Made by a program: the position numbers and the translations under genes. This document shows, in pieces, positions 38,501 to 46,167 of a stretch of DNA of 64,000 bases. Each line of letters starts with the position of its first letter. Position 1 is the stretch's first letter. The notes below the pieces were generated by a model. It was not told where the DNA came from and did not search any database. It saw nothing but the letters and a program-made list of their open reading frames with translations. The DNA comes from Portunus trituberculatus (Eukaryota; Arthropoda; Malacostraca; Decapoda; Portunidae). The stretch spans positions 3,342,571 to 3,406,570 of the forward strand of contig NC_059258.1 in assembly GCF_017591435.1 (NCBI RefSeq), read 5' to 3'.

Positions 38501-39380
38501 CTCTCTCTCTCTCTTCTTTTTCAGCAGCTTATTCAACTTCAAAATTTTCTTCCTTCTTCCATTTTGAAAAATTTATAAAATGCAGAATTTCAAACAATAT
38601 ATTTTTTCCACTTGAAACTGAATTATGGTAAAGGATATTACTACACTGTAACTAAATAATAAGTCTTTTATATACAATGGATACCTGAGAAATAAATGGA
38701 GTTTGTGGTTTTAAATACCACTTTCATTAAAACCTAATATACTTCCTCCTTTGTATATAAGACAAGCCAATACAATAAGCTACAGATAAGGTAATGTTTC
38801 CCTTTCCACCACATCCTGAGCTAGCCCTGGGAGCAATAAGTACCAGTGTCTACAGTGAAGCAGCCTACCATGGTGTTAAAGAGAAGCATATGAGGGCAGA
38901 CAGTGGCCAGGAACGGCACAGACACAAGAGGAGAATCATAAAAACAAATGAAGCACCGCCTCGTCGCCTCACCTGACCGTTATTGTCCGTCTTGCCCAGC
39001 TTTCTTTTCTTGGTGGAGGAGGTGAAGGCGCTGCCATCCCTCCTCCTCTTGCCTGGCGTCTCCGGCCTCACCATGACCCCCTCACTGCCTGCCGTGGCTG
39101 CCTGCACCTTGGCCATGAAGGACTTCTGCTTGGCCACAAAGTCTGGGTTGTCCCTGCTGCGTGTGGACCTGGTGTTGGTGGGGGTGTTGGAGGTGGACCG
39201 GGATGCGCGCTGGCTGGACCGGTCCGAGAGGGAGGGGGTCTCGGAGCCGGCCTCTGAGGCAGCATCCCGCTCGCTCCCTGTGTGAGACTCCAAGTCGCTG
39301 AGGTTGTCATCCTCCTCGGACACAGTGTCTTGGTTGGAGGGAGTGGAGTCGTCTTCAAGGGCGGCCTTCAACTCTGACAT
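11134..39380 (-). CDS. ZMYND8: ZMYND8-like chromatin reader (whole gene, 13 coding exons)
   Basis: Multi-domain nuclear protein. In the family, a PHD finger, bromodomain and PWWP domain jointly read modified histone H3/H4 tails on nucleosomes, and a C-terminal MYND finger recruits corepressors. Coding exons in transcript order are 39380-38973, 36147-35972, 31211-31127, 30321-30141, 28243-28110, 27813-27698, 27569-27473, 27203-27020, 26720-23566, 23031-22882, 19912-19844, 11828-11559 and 11250-11134. Every junction has GT/AG and compatible phase; the sum is 5142 nt, or 1713 aa plus stop. PHD is at about residues 137-190, bromodomain 195-320, PWWP 331-400, a giant acidic/low-complexity region 461-1380, coiled coil 1390-1485 and MYND 1488-1525, followed by a Gly/Met/Pro-rich tail. 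Domain order and local sequence match ZMYND8 rather than ZMYND11, whose MYND is not preceded by such a long linker. Human ZMYND8 is about 1190 aa, so this orthologue is enlarged, mainly by the acidic exon. The use of the 69-nt exon and the 5' UTR are uncertain. Confidence 0.93.
11559..11828 (-). CDS. ZMYND8: ZMYND8 coding exon 12: Gly/Met/Pro-rich tail
   Basis: A 270-nt exon (90 codons, phase 0 to 0) starting NASPIYGDMGMVGRG and ending in YLPPTMIQQQ. Low-complexity Gly, Ala, Met and Pro residues dominate. The acceptor is gaccccacag and the donor is CAGCAGCAG|gtactg. GC content is much higher than in the surrounding introns. It is assigned to ZMYND8 by strand, phase and the similar composition of the next exon; no domain is recognisable. 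Confidence 0.75.
12001..12058. repeat. (GA)n microsatellite
   Basis: About 29 units, inside the ZMYND8 penultimate intron. Confidence 0.97.
12147..12191. repeat. (CA)n microsatellite
   Basis: About 22 units. A (CT)n tract follows at 12273-12302. Confidence 0.95.
12543..12770. repeat. (GT)n microsatellite complex
   Basis: A pure GT core runs from about 12681 to 12769 (about 45 units), preceded by degenerate GT. Confidence 0.95.
13031..13335. repeat. Interstitial (TTAGG)n array
   Basis: AAGGT x4, then about nine perfect GGTTA units (13054-13098), then degenerate TTAGG/TAGGC units to 13335. This is the clearest telomere-like tract in the window. Confidence 0.85.
14330..14625. repeat. Dispersed repeat family, copy at 14.3 kb
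   Basis: Shares agacagtttc, ctgacagatccttacc, gtagcctggtagaggtagtg and gacggcaaaacgcttccaaa with the copies at 5.4 and 61.5 kb. Confidence 0.6.
14725..14803. repeat. (GT)n microsatellite
   Basis: About 39 units. Confidence 0.97.
16729..17586 (-). CDS. CDCA7: CDCA7-like protein with 4CXXC_R1 zinc finger
   Basis: In this frame the protein has a basic linker (residues 75-103, including PRKKRKSTPCVRRK) and an EEVTTDMLDRV segment like the conserved helix before the finger. The full Cys-rich 4CXXC_R1 domain is at about 137-205 (SCHQCRQKT, FCGPCLRTRYGED, LLDPDWCCPVCRGICNC). A C-terminal helix (IVQRLGKMGYTSVQQYL) and an acidic tail with 11 Glu precede the TGA. In animals CDCA7 recruits the remodeller HELLS and binds hemimethylated CpG to support maintenance methylation. 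The three positions mutated in human ICF syndrome (R274, G294, R304) are conserved at R142, G162 and R172. The gene lies wholly inside a ZMYND8 intron on the same strand. The 5' end is unresolved: this frame has no ATG, begins at a GTG codon, and meets a TGA just upstream at 17621-17619. CDCA7 and CDCA7L cannot be separated. Confidence 0.88.
   Translation of the reverse strand: MPHQGQQGPTQEKGQVPSSVKSSPPKDKDKDKDKESLSVPAKAPKSPKAWMEWFLEQSGAEGIKENLQVTPKTGKAKARKSSSKPAPDGPRKKRKSTPCVRRKIEHILKPEEVTTDMLDRVATKPKEKTHDQENGTSCHQCRQKTSDTKTICRSGKCVGLRGFFCGPCLRTRYGEDARKALLDPDWCCPVCRGICNCSLCRKAFGQQAVGQIVQRLGKMGYTSVQQYLDSKGIKEEQADPADKPDKGLRPEEEEEEEEEEEGQEFGVAKVERLELPEEEECAMDT
17475..17622 (-). CDS. Candidate upstream coding segment of the CDCA7-like gene, in another frame
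   Basis: After a clear acceptor (cgatttttcag) at 17623, one frame reads DDAGSLTSSILAQCLIKG, then NRDRPKKKAKSPRLSS. This is a coherent, basic, nuclear-looking peptide with G/C-ending codons. It then runs into an AAGGAC hexamer repeat as RTRTRT and stops. The CDCA7 finger is in the neighbouring frame, where the same repeat reads KDKDKD. Either a net one-base change separates the two, or the true acceptor is internal (gcgggcag, 17608). This is likely part of the same gene, but not proven. Confidence 0.4.
18103..18136. repeat. 13-bp perfect inverted repeat (hairpin)
   Basis: ACCCGATAAACTG at 18103-18115 and its exact reverse complement at 18124-18136 flank an 8-nt spacer. It sits about 500 bp upstream of the CDCA7-like coding region on the transcribed side. 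It could be a small MITE remnant or a structured element in the leader. Confidence 0.8.
18304..18381. repeat. (CA)n microsatellite
   Basis: About 39 units. Confidence 0.97.
18655..18714. repeat. (CT)n microsatellite
   Basis: About 30 units. Confidence 0.97.
19844..19912 (-). CDS. ZMYND8: Small in-frame exon, possible ZMYND8 cassette exon
   Basis: A 69-nt exon, phase 0 to 0, encoding QYVEDDGGVAALAEEHRRRK and MRE. The acceptor is tgccctcagcag, a NAGNAG tandem that would include or skip the first Gln. The donor is GAG|gttagt. Exons 10 and 12 are also in phase 0, so inclusion and skipping both keep the frame, and it may be alternatively spliced. I do not recognise the peptide in vertebrate ZMYND8. 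It could instead belong to the CDCA7-like gene downstream. Confidence 0.55.
19935..21060. repeat. Minisatellite/satellite-like array, 8 units of about 135-150 bp
   Basis: The phrases gactctatttaa, tgtgtgtggtgt, tcttctactactgcc, ttgcctgtgtggtgttc and cactcaagggaac recur about eight times. Blocks 20370-20655 and 20660-20945 are near-identical, so a dimer of about 288 bp has itself been duplicated. It abuts the small exon at 19844-19912 in the ZMYND8 intron. Confidence 0.9.
21260..21770. repeat. Three-copy tandem repeat, period about 165-185 bp
   Basis: caattctcaactcaaa, ccaaggayaaaacttcac, aaaaagatrcaaaa and ccatcccaaaactagaag recur at about 21270, 21457 and 21620. Confidence 0.85.
22195..22860. 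repeat. Degenerate A/C-rich tandem repeat
   Basis: Units of ctcactgattacaacacta, caacaagaacaa and gcagaagtcaa recur about eight times between ZMYND8 exons 10 and 11. Confidence 0.75.
22882..23031 (-). CDS. ZMYND8: ZMYND8 coding exon 10: end of MYND finger
   Basis: Encodes exactly 50 residues, phase 0 to 0. SHWPQHMSVC supplies the last His and Cys zinc ligands of the MYND finger (human AHWPEHMKSC). A Gly-rich spacer and SSRVSTPVQNLVAAQ follow. The acceptor is ccttccag and the donor is CAG|gttagt, a GTT donor rather than GTA/GTG. Confidence 0.92.
23040..23320. repeat. Degenerate GT/TGG-rich tandem repeat
   Basis: gctgagatgtggtggtg and attgactggtgacttag phrases recur about four times, period about 60-70 bp, next to exon 10. 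Confidence 0.7.
23375..23512 (-). mobile_element. 5'-truncated non-LTR retrotransposon tail, copy C
   Basis: The minus strand reads the C-terminal end of a reverse-transcriptase ORF (SASVFPPSYDL) and then 3' UTR-like sequence. It is colinear with the copies at 42.3 and 50.7 kb. It lies just downstream of ZMYND8 exon 9, so read-through of that exon would append it. Confidence 0.6.
23533..23561. repeat. (CA)n microsatellite at the exon 9 donor
   Basis: Starts 4 nt inside the intron after ZMYND8 exon 9. Confidence 0.9.
23566..26720 (-). CDS. ZMYND8: ZMYND8 coding exon 9: giant acidic linker, coiled coil and MYND start
   Basis: A single 3155-nt exon (1051 codons) without a stop. The first two thirds are extremely acidic, with runs of eight or more Glu/Asp encoded by GAG/GAA triplets, Lys/Glu/Ser tracts and several PsiKxE motifs that fit SUMO attachment (VKNE, IKEE, IKSE, MKEE, IKKE). 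A KDKDKDKDK run and a Ser/Pro/Gly-rich stretch follow. The coiled coil ends the exon (EMRANLEAEKQRAVDEVKRQ and repeats) and leads into the MYND finger (KQWCANCGKE, then FFCCWNTSYCDYPCQ), as in human ZMYND8. The donor is CAG|gtgagt, followed at once by a CA repeat. The expanded triplet tracts are likely length-polymorphic. Confidence 0.93.
27020..27203 (-). CDS. ZMYND8: ZMYND8 coding exon 8: PWWP C-terminal helix and linker
   Basis: Encodes VNEHIAKLREKFGKFKYAPH, which matches the helix after the PWWP in human ZMYND8 (VENIRRKFGVFNYSPF). A basic Pro/Arg/Ser linker follows (PQRVRPQSRALSRLS). The acceptor is ttcctgcag and the donor is TCAG|gtactg. It ends in phase 1. Confidence 0.92.
27416..27466. 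repeat. (CA)n microsatellite
   Basis: About 25 units, 7 nt inside the intron after ZMYND8 exon 7. Confidence 0.95.
27473..27569 (-). CDS. ZMYND8: ZMYND8 coding exon 7: PWWP domain, second half
   Basis: Encodes SWVPIKECFLFSEQMP and then NRNKTLEACLQE, aligning with human WVPINNCYLMSKEIP. This is the distal strand and first helix of the PWWP fold. The acceptor is gggtccacag and the donor is GAG|gtaaac. It ends in phase 0. A CA repeat follows immediately inside the next intron. Confidence 0.92.
27698..27813 (-). CDS. ZMYND8: ZMYND8 coding exon 6: PWWP domain, first half
   Basis: Encodes HPLIWARLKGFPFWPAKAV and then VDVRFFGRHD. The FPFWPAK motif is the PWWP-type signature of this family, and the F/W/F aromatic cage that in relatives contacts methyl-lysine and DNA is present. 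The acceptor is tcctcag and the donor is ACAG|gtgagt. It ends in phase 2. Confidence 0.94.
28110..28243 (-). CDS. ZMYND8: ZMYND8 coding exon 5: bromodomain C-terminal helix and CxxC linker
   Basis: Encodes ANSKVSSMARSLVKILKQEM (bromodomain helix C) and then ETCPDCYMNAHQNP and SWFTEVC. The CPDC...C...C cysteines correspond to the zinc-binding knuckle between bromodomain and PWWP in human ZMYND8 (CPECYLAAC...WFCEPC), although one family cysteine (in ...AAC) reads His here and WFC reads WFT. The acceptor is ctgcccacag and the donor is TGT|gtaagt. Confidence 0.93.
28393..28802. mobile_element. Tigger/pogo-like MITE (internally deleted)
   Basis: 410 bp bounded by inverted ends CAGGCAACCCCCGCTTAACG and GGGGTTGCCTG, flanked by TA. 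The interior matches the distal part of the longer neighbour (ttgtatgtgatacaatgatg onward), so it is a deletion derivative of the same family. No coding capacity. Confidence 0.85.
28805..29733 (+). mobile_element. Tigger/pogo-like DNA transposon relic
   Basis: 929 bp with the same terminal inverted repeats (CAGGCAACTCCCGCTTAACG and GGGGGTTGCCTG) and TA targets (28803-28804, 29734-29735). It carries the N-terminal part of a transposase gene (29077 onward) and then the shared distal sequence. Pogo/Tigger elements of the Tc1/mariner superfamily insert at TA. It sits in the ZMYND8 intron between exons 5 and 4. Confidence 0.88.
29077..29365 (+). pseudogene. Broken Tigger-type transposase fragment
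   Basis: The ATG at 29077 reads MPPKRPAMLPSVAEKTRKSL, then TLEVKLDIIHRHERGEKTNS, the CENP-B/pogo N-terminal helix-turn-helix found in Tigger transposases. A frame break near 29240 stops it at 61 codons. The neighbouring frame continues with SADSIKKAGEIISSLQAKRT, then a TGA and MDKMESLVEMW. The second DNA-binding half and the DDE catalytic domain are missing. Confidence 0.85.
30141..30321 (-). CDS. ZMYND8: ZMYND8 coding exon 4: bromodomain core
   Basis: Encodes the centre of the bromodomain: MEPFTKPVD, then YEDIVVHPVDFTSLERNI, then ARWIVHNSVIFNGG. The acetyl-lysine-anchoring Asn of the family lies in the VIFNGG segment and is retained. The acceptor is ccttcccaccag and the donor is GGAG|gtgagt. 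It ends in phase 1. Confidence 0.95.
30877..30918. repeat. (AGT)n microsatellite
   Basis: About 14 units. Confidence 0.9.
31127..31211 (-). CDS. ZMYND8: ZMYND8 coding exon 3: PHD-bromodomain linker and helix Z
   Basis: A short 85-nt exon encoding SRSMQLISVEQLCTLLKYAL and the next residues, which aligns with the human segment leading into bromodomain helix Z. The acceptor is ccgtgttccag and the donor is GGG|gtgagt. It starts in phase 2 and ends in phase 0. It is flanked on its 3' side by an AGT-repeat intron and on its 5' side by a 4.8-kb intron with a GC-rich block. Confidence 0.92.
31900..33260. other. GC-rich block inside the first long ZMYND8 introns
   Basis: Markedly more GC and CpG than its surroundings, especially 32560-33240. 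It lies between exons 3 and 2 on the gene's strand. It could be an internal promoter or a regulatory island. The ORFs inside are low-complexity and not recognised. A polylinker-like 19-mer lies at 32662-32680. Confidence 0.4.
35379..35572. repeat. (CT)n ... (GA)n inverted microsatellite pair
   Basis: (CT) at 35379-35430 and (GA) at 35497-35572, about 66 bp apart, are complementary to each other and can form a long hairpin. Confidence 0.95.
35972..36147 (-). CDS. ZMYND8: ZMYND8 coding exon 2: PHD finger
   Basis: This exon encodes a complete C4HC3 PHD finger: YCWECHREG, then FICCEMCPRVFHLKC, then DWACSEC. Zinc ligands C-x2-C, C-x2-C, H-x2-C and C-x2-C are all present. The sequence is close to the human ZMYND8 PHD, including the CPRVFH/CPRVYH segment. 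The acceptor is ctcccctcag and the donor is TCG|gtgagt. The exon ends in phase 2, and the next exon supplies the last base of the Arg codon. Confidence 0.95.
38973..39380 (-). CDS. ZMYND8: ZMYND8 coding exon 1: start, acidic/Ser-rich N terminus and NLS
   Basis: The exon opens at 39384 after an AG acceptor (taaatgcag), with GAAG before the ATG at 39380, so at least one non-coding exon lies upstream. It encodes 136 residues starting MSELKAALEDD: an acidic stretch, a Ser/Thr/Arg-rich stretch (SSQRASRSTSNTPT) and two basic clusters (GKRRRD and KKRKLGK) that look like a bipartite nuclear localisation signal. It ends in phase 0 at a CAG|gtgagg donor at 38973. There are no domains, as in other animal ZMYND8 N termini. 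Confidence 0.88.
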
Positions 39381-40738
39381 CTTCCTGCATTTAGGGCGAC
39401 ACCTGCCAGCTCTCTCTGCAAGGCGATAGTCATACTCATCAGTCTCCACCCACACCACAGCATAGCACACCACGCCTACCACACTACCCTGTGTACCACT
39501 CCCCTTAGGCTAATGTGTAAATACTTCTCGATTCCCCTTACTTCATTTGCACACCTCTATAATGTACCTCACTCACTACCTACTACGTGTTACTCTCCTC
39601 ATGGTAATTTGTAAATCATTCTGGATTTGTCTTATTTCATTTATAGTACTACTATTTATTACTCTCATCCCATGGCCATCAATATCTCTATCTAAATGCT
39701 TAGCTGATCGTTCCTGCTGACAAAAACATGATTAGCACTATATATCATAATCTTTATCAGTGTTTTATCATTACTGAGTCTGCCTTTTGTTTTATTACAT
39801 ATCTACACTTCAAGACAAAAAATATAATTATTATTATTATCATTACAATTATCAGTATGTGTAGATGATTGTATGAGAATCTAGTATACACTATTTCATG
39901 ATATCCAAGAAAAACAATCCTACAAGACAATGCAAACACAACTCTTCCATTCATCCACCTTGAATACATCTGAAAACCCATAAAAGCTATCCTATACACA
40001 CTATCTATTCCTGTCCCCTTTACAAGCCACCATCACTGAGCCTCAAAACAGTCTTAAACACCAGAGACAGAATCCTGAGTGGTGCAAAACCTGTGCTGAG
40101 GGAGTCAAGGGTGGTGCAGTGCAAACACACTCTGTGCTGCCCTCATGACTTGCCCAGTTTATCTCCACTCACTCTGCCCACTTGTCTAATGCATCCCTGC
40201 CTGCCACCAACACTGCACCAACAACCCTTTCCGTGACTCACACATAATTACCAGCCATTTCTTGTAACAATGACTTCTGCTTATGCATCCATTTCTTATC
40301 AAATCAAACTGACTAACACTGCACAATCCTTCCTAATTCATATGATGCAAAAAACACCAGTCACTTCTGTTTCAATGCATTTCTTTTACTTAGAACTACA
40401 ATTCTTGCACTCTTAATTGCAACAGCACCACTTATTGTTCCCCTGACATTACCATACTTCATATCACTCACTTCTAATGTAACTTTATAACTTACACTTC
40501 TATCACTACCTATTAGCTGACATTACAAGTCTATTTATTTCCCTGAGTGATGCAGAAAAGAAGGACTTCTAAGGCTGTGACATTCATCTGTATTGTAATG
40601 TATTCTAAGGTCACCCCAAGATTCATCACACAAACTGAGGAATATTCATGAAGGAAACCAGATGTCACTCATTCAATATTATGCTAACCTTGTATTGCTG
40701 TGTATTATTGGGTTGTTTTTCTGTATTTTGTTTTATAT

Positions 40739-40739
<1 letters not shown>

Positions 40740-40778
<39 letters not shown>
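40740..40778. repeat. (CT)n microsatellite
   Basis: About 19 units. Confidence 0.95.
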
Positions 40779-40782
<4 letters not shown>

Positions 40783-41679
40783 AACTATAATGCTTTTAGT
40801 TATGGAGACAGCAAAGTTATTTTTCATCCAGTAAGATAAGTAATGAGGTTATCAAGTAGGTCATCACAATTGGTTAGTACACATTCCTCACTACCAGGCA
40901 ACTAATTAGCCCTGTTTCAATTACTTAAATGTTCACCTTCCATTTGATTTCACCTGCAGCAGCATTTTTCCTACTTAGTTCACTGGACTCTTGAGGGATT
41001 TCAATGCATGACTTGCCTCAATTGTAGTCAATCACTACAACACATGACCTTGTTGTGGCAGGGACAGCCAATTCACAATCTTTCTATTCAATCAAACCTT
41101 TACAATCCACAAGTCTGCCACAATACCTCACCCCTTTGTCATATCAGCTACATAGGTACCATTTAACACTGCAATAGGGAACATAACCAACATACCTAAC
41201 CTGTCGCGATGCATTTATACCCTCATCTGTATCACCATGCCTAACTGTCACACCTCCTACTGATGTGCTAGAGAAGGGGTCATATAACACTGCTACAGAG
41301 ACATAACCAACACAAATCTCTGTCAAGTCATGAAGCATTATACCCTCATCTACACCCCAATACCTTAGCTCTCTGCCTCAGGCTCCAACACACACTAGCC
41401 TATCTTTGCCTATTCATCTGTAGCACACTATCTAAAATCTCTTGTCACATCTACAGAAATACAAGATCAGCATAAATATTGCAATGATGTCATCCCTATC
41501 ATAACAACAAGACTTCCTGTTCCAGATTGTACAAAATGAGTCAGGCTAAGTGTTGTGTTGTGACTACAGAATTGTTTGATATATCACATCACCATCTGGA
41601 CATACTTTGCTATGCCCACTCCTCCATAGTCCATACTAACTCCTCTTGACACTCTCACACCTCTTTTTTGGCTCCCTCA

Positions 41680-41938
41680 CACATACCAAAGCACGATTAT
41701 TCAAAGTTTACTAACAAAATACGTATTGTCTTCACTAACCATATGCCATCACCACATATATTACCTCCACACAATCACCACACCACCTTCTCTTCACCCT
41801 CACCCTCACACACACACACACACACACCAAGCCACAATTATTCAAAGTTTAACAATCAAATATGTATTGTCTTCACTAACCATATGCCATCACCACATAT
41901 ATTACCTCCACACAATCACCACACCACCTTCTCTTCAC

Positions 41939-41987
<49 letters not shown>

Positions 41988-42085
41988 AAACCACAATTAT
42001 TCAAAGTTTACTAATCAAATATGTATTGCCTTCATTCACCATATGCCATCCTTACAAATATTACCTCCACACAACCACTACAAGA
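41680..42085. repeat. Three-copy tandem repeat with embedded CA arrays, period about 140-165 bp
   Basis: attattcaaagttta, atatgtattgtcttcacta, ccatatgccatcaccacata and ttacctccacacaatcacca recur three times. The CA tract between units grows from about 9 to 23 units. Confidence 0.92.
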
Positions 42086-42309
42086 AATAGTGGTATCATG
42101 TGCTTTGTCAAATGGATTTCAATGACACTTAACAATATCTCATAAAACTGTCATCCTTATCACTGTATCTTTCCTTCATGTACTGCAACCATACACATCA
42201 AAGCTGGCATCACTGACTATATATCCTGTCTCAATAAACTGGCTTATCTAATGATTTAGACACAAACTAACATGACCACAAATACCAACAAAAGAGCAGG
42301 TCAGTGAAG

Positions 42310-42452
42310 TTATTTAAAAGGGAAGTTTCAAAACATTTTTCCCATTCTTTTGGCTAACTCTCTCAGACTTGCTCGCGGACTGGCATCAAGGTAGGCCTTT
42401 TTGTTTAATCGTTTTTGTTGCTCTTGGCCGGATTATGGATTACCCTAATTAC
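42310..42452 (+). mobile_element. 5'-truncated non-LTR retrotransposon tail, copy A
   Basis: aaagggaagtttcaaaacat, cccattcttttggctaact, ggactggcatcaaggtaggc and tttgttgctcttggcc are shared with copy B at 50.7 kb. A (GA)n tract follows where copy B has an A-rich tail. Confidence 0.6.

Positions 42453-42454
<2 letters not shown>

Positions 42455-42524
<70 letters not shown>
42455..42524. repeat. (GA)n microsatellite
   Basis: About 35 units, immediately after the LINE tail. Confidence 0.97.
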
Positions 42525-42528
<4 letters not shown>

Positions 42529-44099
42529 CCTTGAGCTGCACAACACTAACACTACAAAGCAACAGTGTGTGGTGACTGAGGCATGTCCTGAGCCAGACAG
42601 CAATGACCATATGGCTCTGTTAGCATCCTGACAGACCACCCCTCCCTCCTATACAGACACTGCCCTTTGCCTTCACTAATCTCATTAACTTTCAATGACC
42701 AAATACACACTTCACTGTAACAATTTGCCCTACTTAGTGAAAAAATAAATATAAATAAATAAGATCCATATTTTTAATGTTCTATAATCATATTCTCATT
42801 TCTTTCTTTTTAAATAATTATTAGAAATCTCATTAACTTCCATGATAGCCTTTCAAGAGTAAAAAATAAGATGCTAAAATGTTTGAAAATAGACTTAGTG
42901 AAGAATGTTGTCTTGTAAAATTAAGTTAAGTTTTGTAGTGATAAAGAAACACAAAACTCCTACAGAAACAGCCCTCCCTATTATCTCCTCAACCGTCAGT
43001 GATCTTAATAACATCCTAAGGCAATAAATACTTTAATGTGGCAGCCAAAGGATTTACACAACTCTTTTCCTCACCAGTCCCTCCCACCTACTATCTCAAC
43101 ACACCTGCTGACTCCCTGCACTAACCTTTCACCACCTGCCAATGCCTGCTGGACATATGCTACCTCAACACCTACTCTGCCTCATCATTCCCTCACAGCT
43201 GACAATCTAATCCTGTTATTTACCTCATATTTCTTTTTCTGTTCCCACTCTTCAATATTCCGTGCATCTGATCTAGCCTATCCTTACTTGTGTTTAATTA
43301 TTAGCTAACACTTCTATTCATTACTACTATATCATTGGTTTATCTTCTCTTTCTGCTTATCATTCTATTTACTACAACCTAACCTAACCTATCCCTCTCA
43401 GTAATATTTTCCTAACCTTCCATTCTTTAACCCATCTTCCTAATTAGATCTACCTACTCAATTTTATCTCATTTCCCTGCTTGTCATTTTATTTTCTGTA
43501 ACATAACCTTCCCTAGCTTGTCTTTCTCAACCACCACCACCACCTAGCAGCATCTCTCAGCATCCTTAACAGCATATTATCCTCCCTGATGTCCTGCATG
43601 ATTGCTATATGGATATCCTATCATATCCTGACCTTTTCCTCTTCCATATCACTTCCCCTAACACCAGCATTCTGTAGCATCCTTCATCTCATATCATTAT
43701 TATCTTAACACCACCAGCCACTTGCTTCCTGCTTATCCTTCACGGATCTCCTACATCATATATTGCCTAGTTCATCCCCTTAACGCATCTCTATATATCA
43801 CATTACAGCATCCCTTGACATAGATACATTTCATCACCATGTCATCACTAAATTTATCCTCCTATTTATTTTACGGCTATTTTCTATTCTATTTTCACCT
43901 TAGCATATCAAATACTACAAGCTCCCACGTCCCTGGGTACTCTCAACACGTCTCACTCACCACAACACCCCCCCTGTTTACCTTGCCATGCCTCCTACCA
44001 GGCCCCTTCCTAACCCTTCCATCTGCATCATCTCCTCAATGCCATCACCACTTCCAGCATCCACCACCACACACCCTCACACGTCACCACCCTGGAGCA

Positions 44100-44900
44100 T
44101 GTCACCACTCTACCCCTCCATGTAAGTCAAAACACCCCCAACAGCCCCCGTGAACACTCGTAACTCCCCCTCCCGCCCCTACTCGGCCCCCTCACCGCCC
44201 ACCACACCATACCACAAGCTTGCAGCGCCTCACCACACCACAGCCACATCGCAGCGGCAGGAGGAGAGTGCCATGGGAAGTGTGGTAGTGGAGGAGTGCA
44301 GGGTGGACTGTTATAAAGCGTGTAAAGGCCCGTGGTTGGAGGCGGCAAGGACCCACTCCACCAGACAAGCTTGGTGGAGGGGGGACTCACTCGAGGTCCT
44401 CTTCTCTGATCCTTACTTTTTCCTCATAACGTCCCACTCGTCTCACGTATATCGTTCACTGAAGCCACTGTGTTTTCCGTCCCTCCATGTGGCGGACGCA
44501 CCTGGGAGAAGCTATAAGTTATCTGGCGAGGAGGGACGCGCACCCATCCGCCATGATCACACTTGTGGACTGGGAGAGAGAGGGTGAGAGGCAGGCAGGG
44601 GAGAGGGACTGAGAGGGGACCAAGGAGGGGGTCTTCTTGCCTAGCACCCCTCCCCGCGCTACACTCCATAAGGGCGAGTGTCTGTGAGGTTCTGATGTGC
44701 TTTAGGCCTTATAGTCATCCCCGCTGGCCGCTTCGATCTCCTGTGTGCCTGCCTAGAGAGAGAGACAGAGAGAGGGAAAGAGAGCGAGTCAGTGAGCTCA
44801 CACATCCCTTACTACAGCTCACAAATGCAGCTAGTCATCCGTAGCGTGGGGTTGATAATGACCCCCTGATCCTAATGCCTAACATGAGCGTGGTGGGTTA
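44100..44900 (-). promoter_or_regulatory. GC-rich block, candidate ZMYND8 promoter and 5' UTR exon
   Basis: The only clearly GC-rich block upstream of the first ZMYND8 coding exon. On the minus strand a donor-like GACCTCGA|gtgagt ends at 44391, which would suit a non-coding first exon of about 44391-44560 joined to the acceptor at 39384. No TATA box is obvious. Assignment is inference. Confidence 0.3.
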
Positions 44901-45262
44901 AAGTTCACCTCTTCCTGGCGTGTGGTAATAAAACGAGGGAGTGGGAGGGCCTTGTCTTGTTTGGCCAGGCCCTCGCTCAGAACCCTTTCATCTTCTCAAC
45001 CTGTCCAGCTTTAGCTTTAGCCCACCTCATAGAAACGTCTCCTTAATGGGGGTATTATTCTTGCGTTCTTGCCAAGGCTTATGCTTCTACTTTCCTGTCT
45101 ATTATATCGCGTCTCGGCCCATGGCATAGATTGGGGAGTGAAATATGAGTGTTTAGAATAGAATGAGAATGGTTGGTAGAAGAGGCGTGACTCAGGAATC
45201 ATGTTTTGTGGTCTTGGCAAGGTTCCTGCTGCTCCTGCTTCTACTGCTGGTTGTATGTTGTT

Positions 45263-45545
45263 GTTGGAGAAAGGAGAGGAGAATATTTGCAAACAAGCCG
45301 GGAGAAAATGGATTAGGAGAATAAGAGAAACGTTGTGAGTGATAGATAGTGATTCGTGTAGGATGAAAGGTAATCAACGGACAAGAATATTAACCGAATT
45401 ATTGTTGGAGAAAGGAGAGAGGAGAATATTTGCAAATAAGCCGGGAGAAAATGGACTATAGGAGAATAAGAGAAAGGTTGTGAGTGATGGGTCGTGATTT
45501 GTGTAGAATGAAAGAAAGATACTCAACGGGCAAGAATATCGAATT
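45263..45545. repeat. Two-copy tandem duplication, period about 141 bp
   Basis: ttggagaaaggaga, gaatatttgcaaa, aagccgggagaaaatgga, gaataagagaaa and gttgtgagtgat appear in order at 45263 and again at 45404. Confidence 0.93.
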
Positions 45546-45764
45546 GTAGATAGAGATGACAAGGAAACGTACATCAGACGCATGAAGAAGCTTTATGTGT
45601 TACTATATAAAGGAATGCATGTACAGAACGTCAGAGGGGAGTGTTGGCAGGGGAATACATGATGATGCAAGGATGAGATTGTGAGGGGCGGGTTGAAAGA
45701 TTGATCGAGGAAGAGAACAGATTAAGAAAGTCTTGTTTTTATGAATGCCGGTGGTTATTGCTTA

Positions 45765-45767
45765 TAC

Positions 45768-45822
<55 letters not shown>

Positions 45823-45881
45823 GCTATTATTATTACTATTATCACTATTAATATTGCAGCCTAGCCACGTGTGAAAGATGC

Positions 45882-45949
<68 letters not shown>

Positions 45950-46055
45950 AAGCAGCAGCAGCAGTAGTAGTAGTAGTAGTGGTAGCAGTAGTGGTGGTGG
46001 TGGTAGTGGTTGTGGCAGTAGTAGTAACAACAGTAGTAGTAATAATAATAGTATA
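45765..46055. repeat. (ATT)n followed by (AGT)n microsatellites
   Basis: ATT at 45765-45850 and AGT at 45882-45950 continue into AGC/GGT/AGT variants up to about 46055. Confidence 0.95.
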
Positions 46056-46136
46056 AAACACAAGACACATACAGTGTAACAGACAACATTAAACCATCAA
46101 GTCATCAGTAGTTGCACGCTATAGAGACCACTTTGT

Positions 46137-46137
<1 letters not shown>

Positions 46138-46165
<28 letters not shown>
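46138..46165. repeat. (CA)n microsatellite
   Basis: About 14 units. Confidence 0.93.

Positions 46166-46167
<2 letters not shown>

Noticed and set aside
44150..44587. 145-aa plus-strand ORF at 44.2 kb
   Set aside because: Lies in the GC-rich promoter-like block, with no family resemblance.
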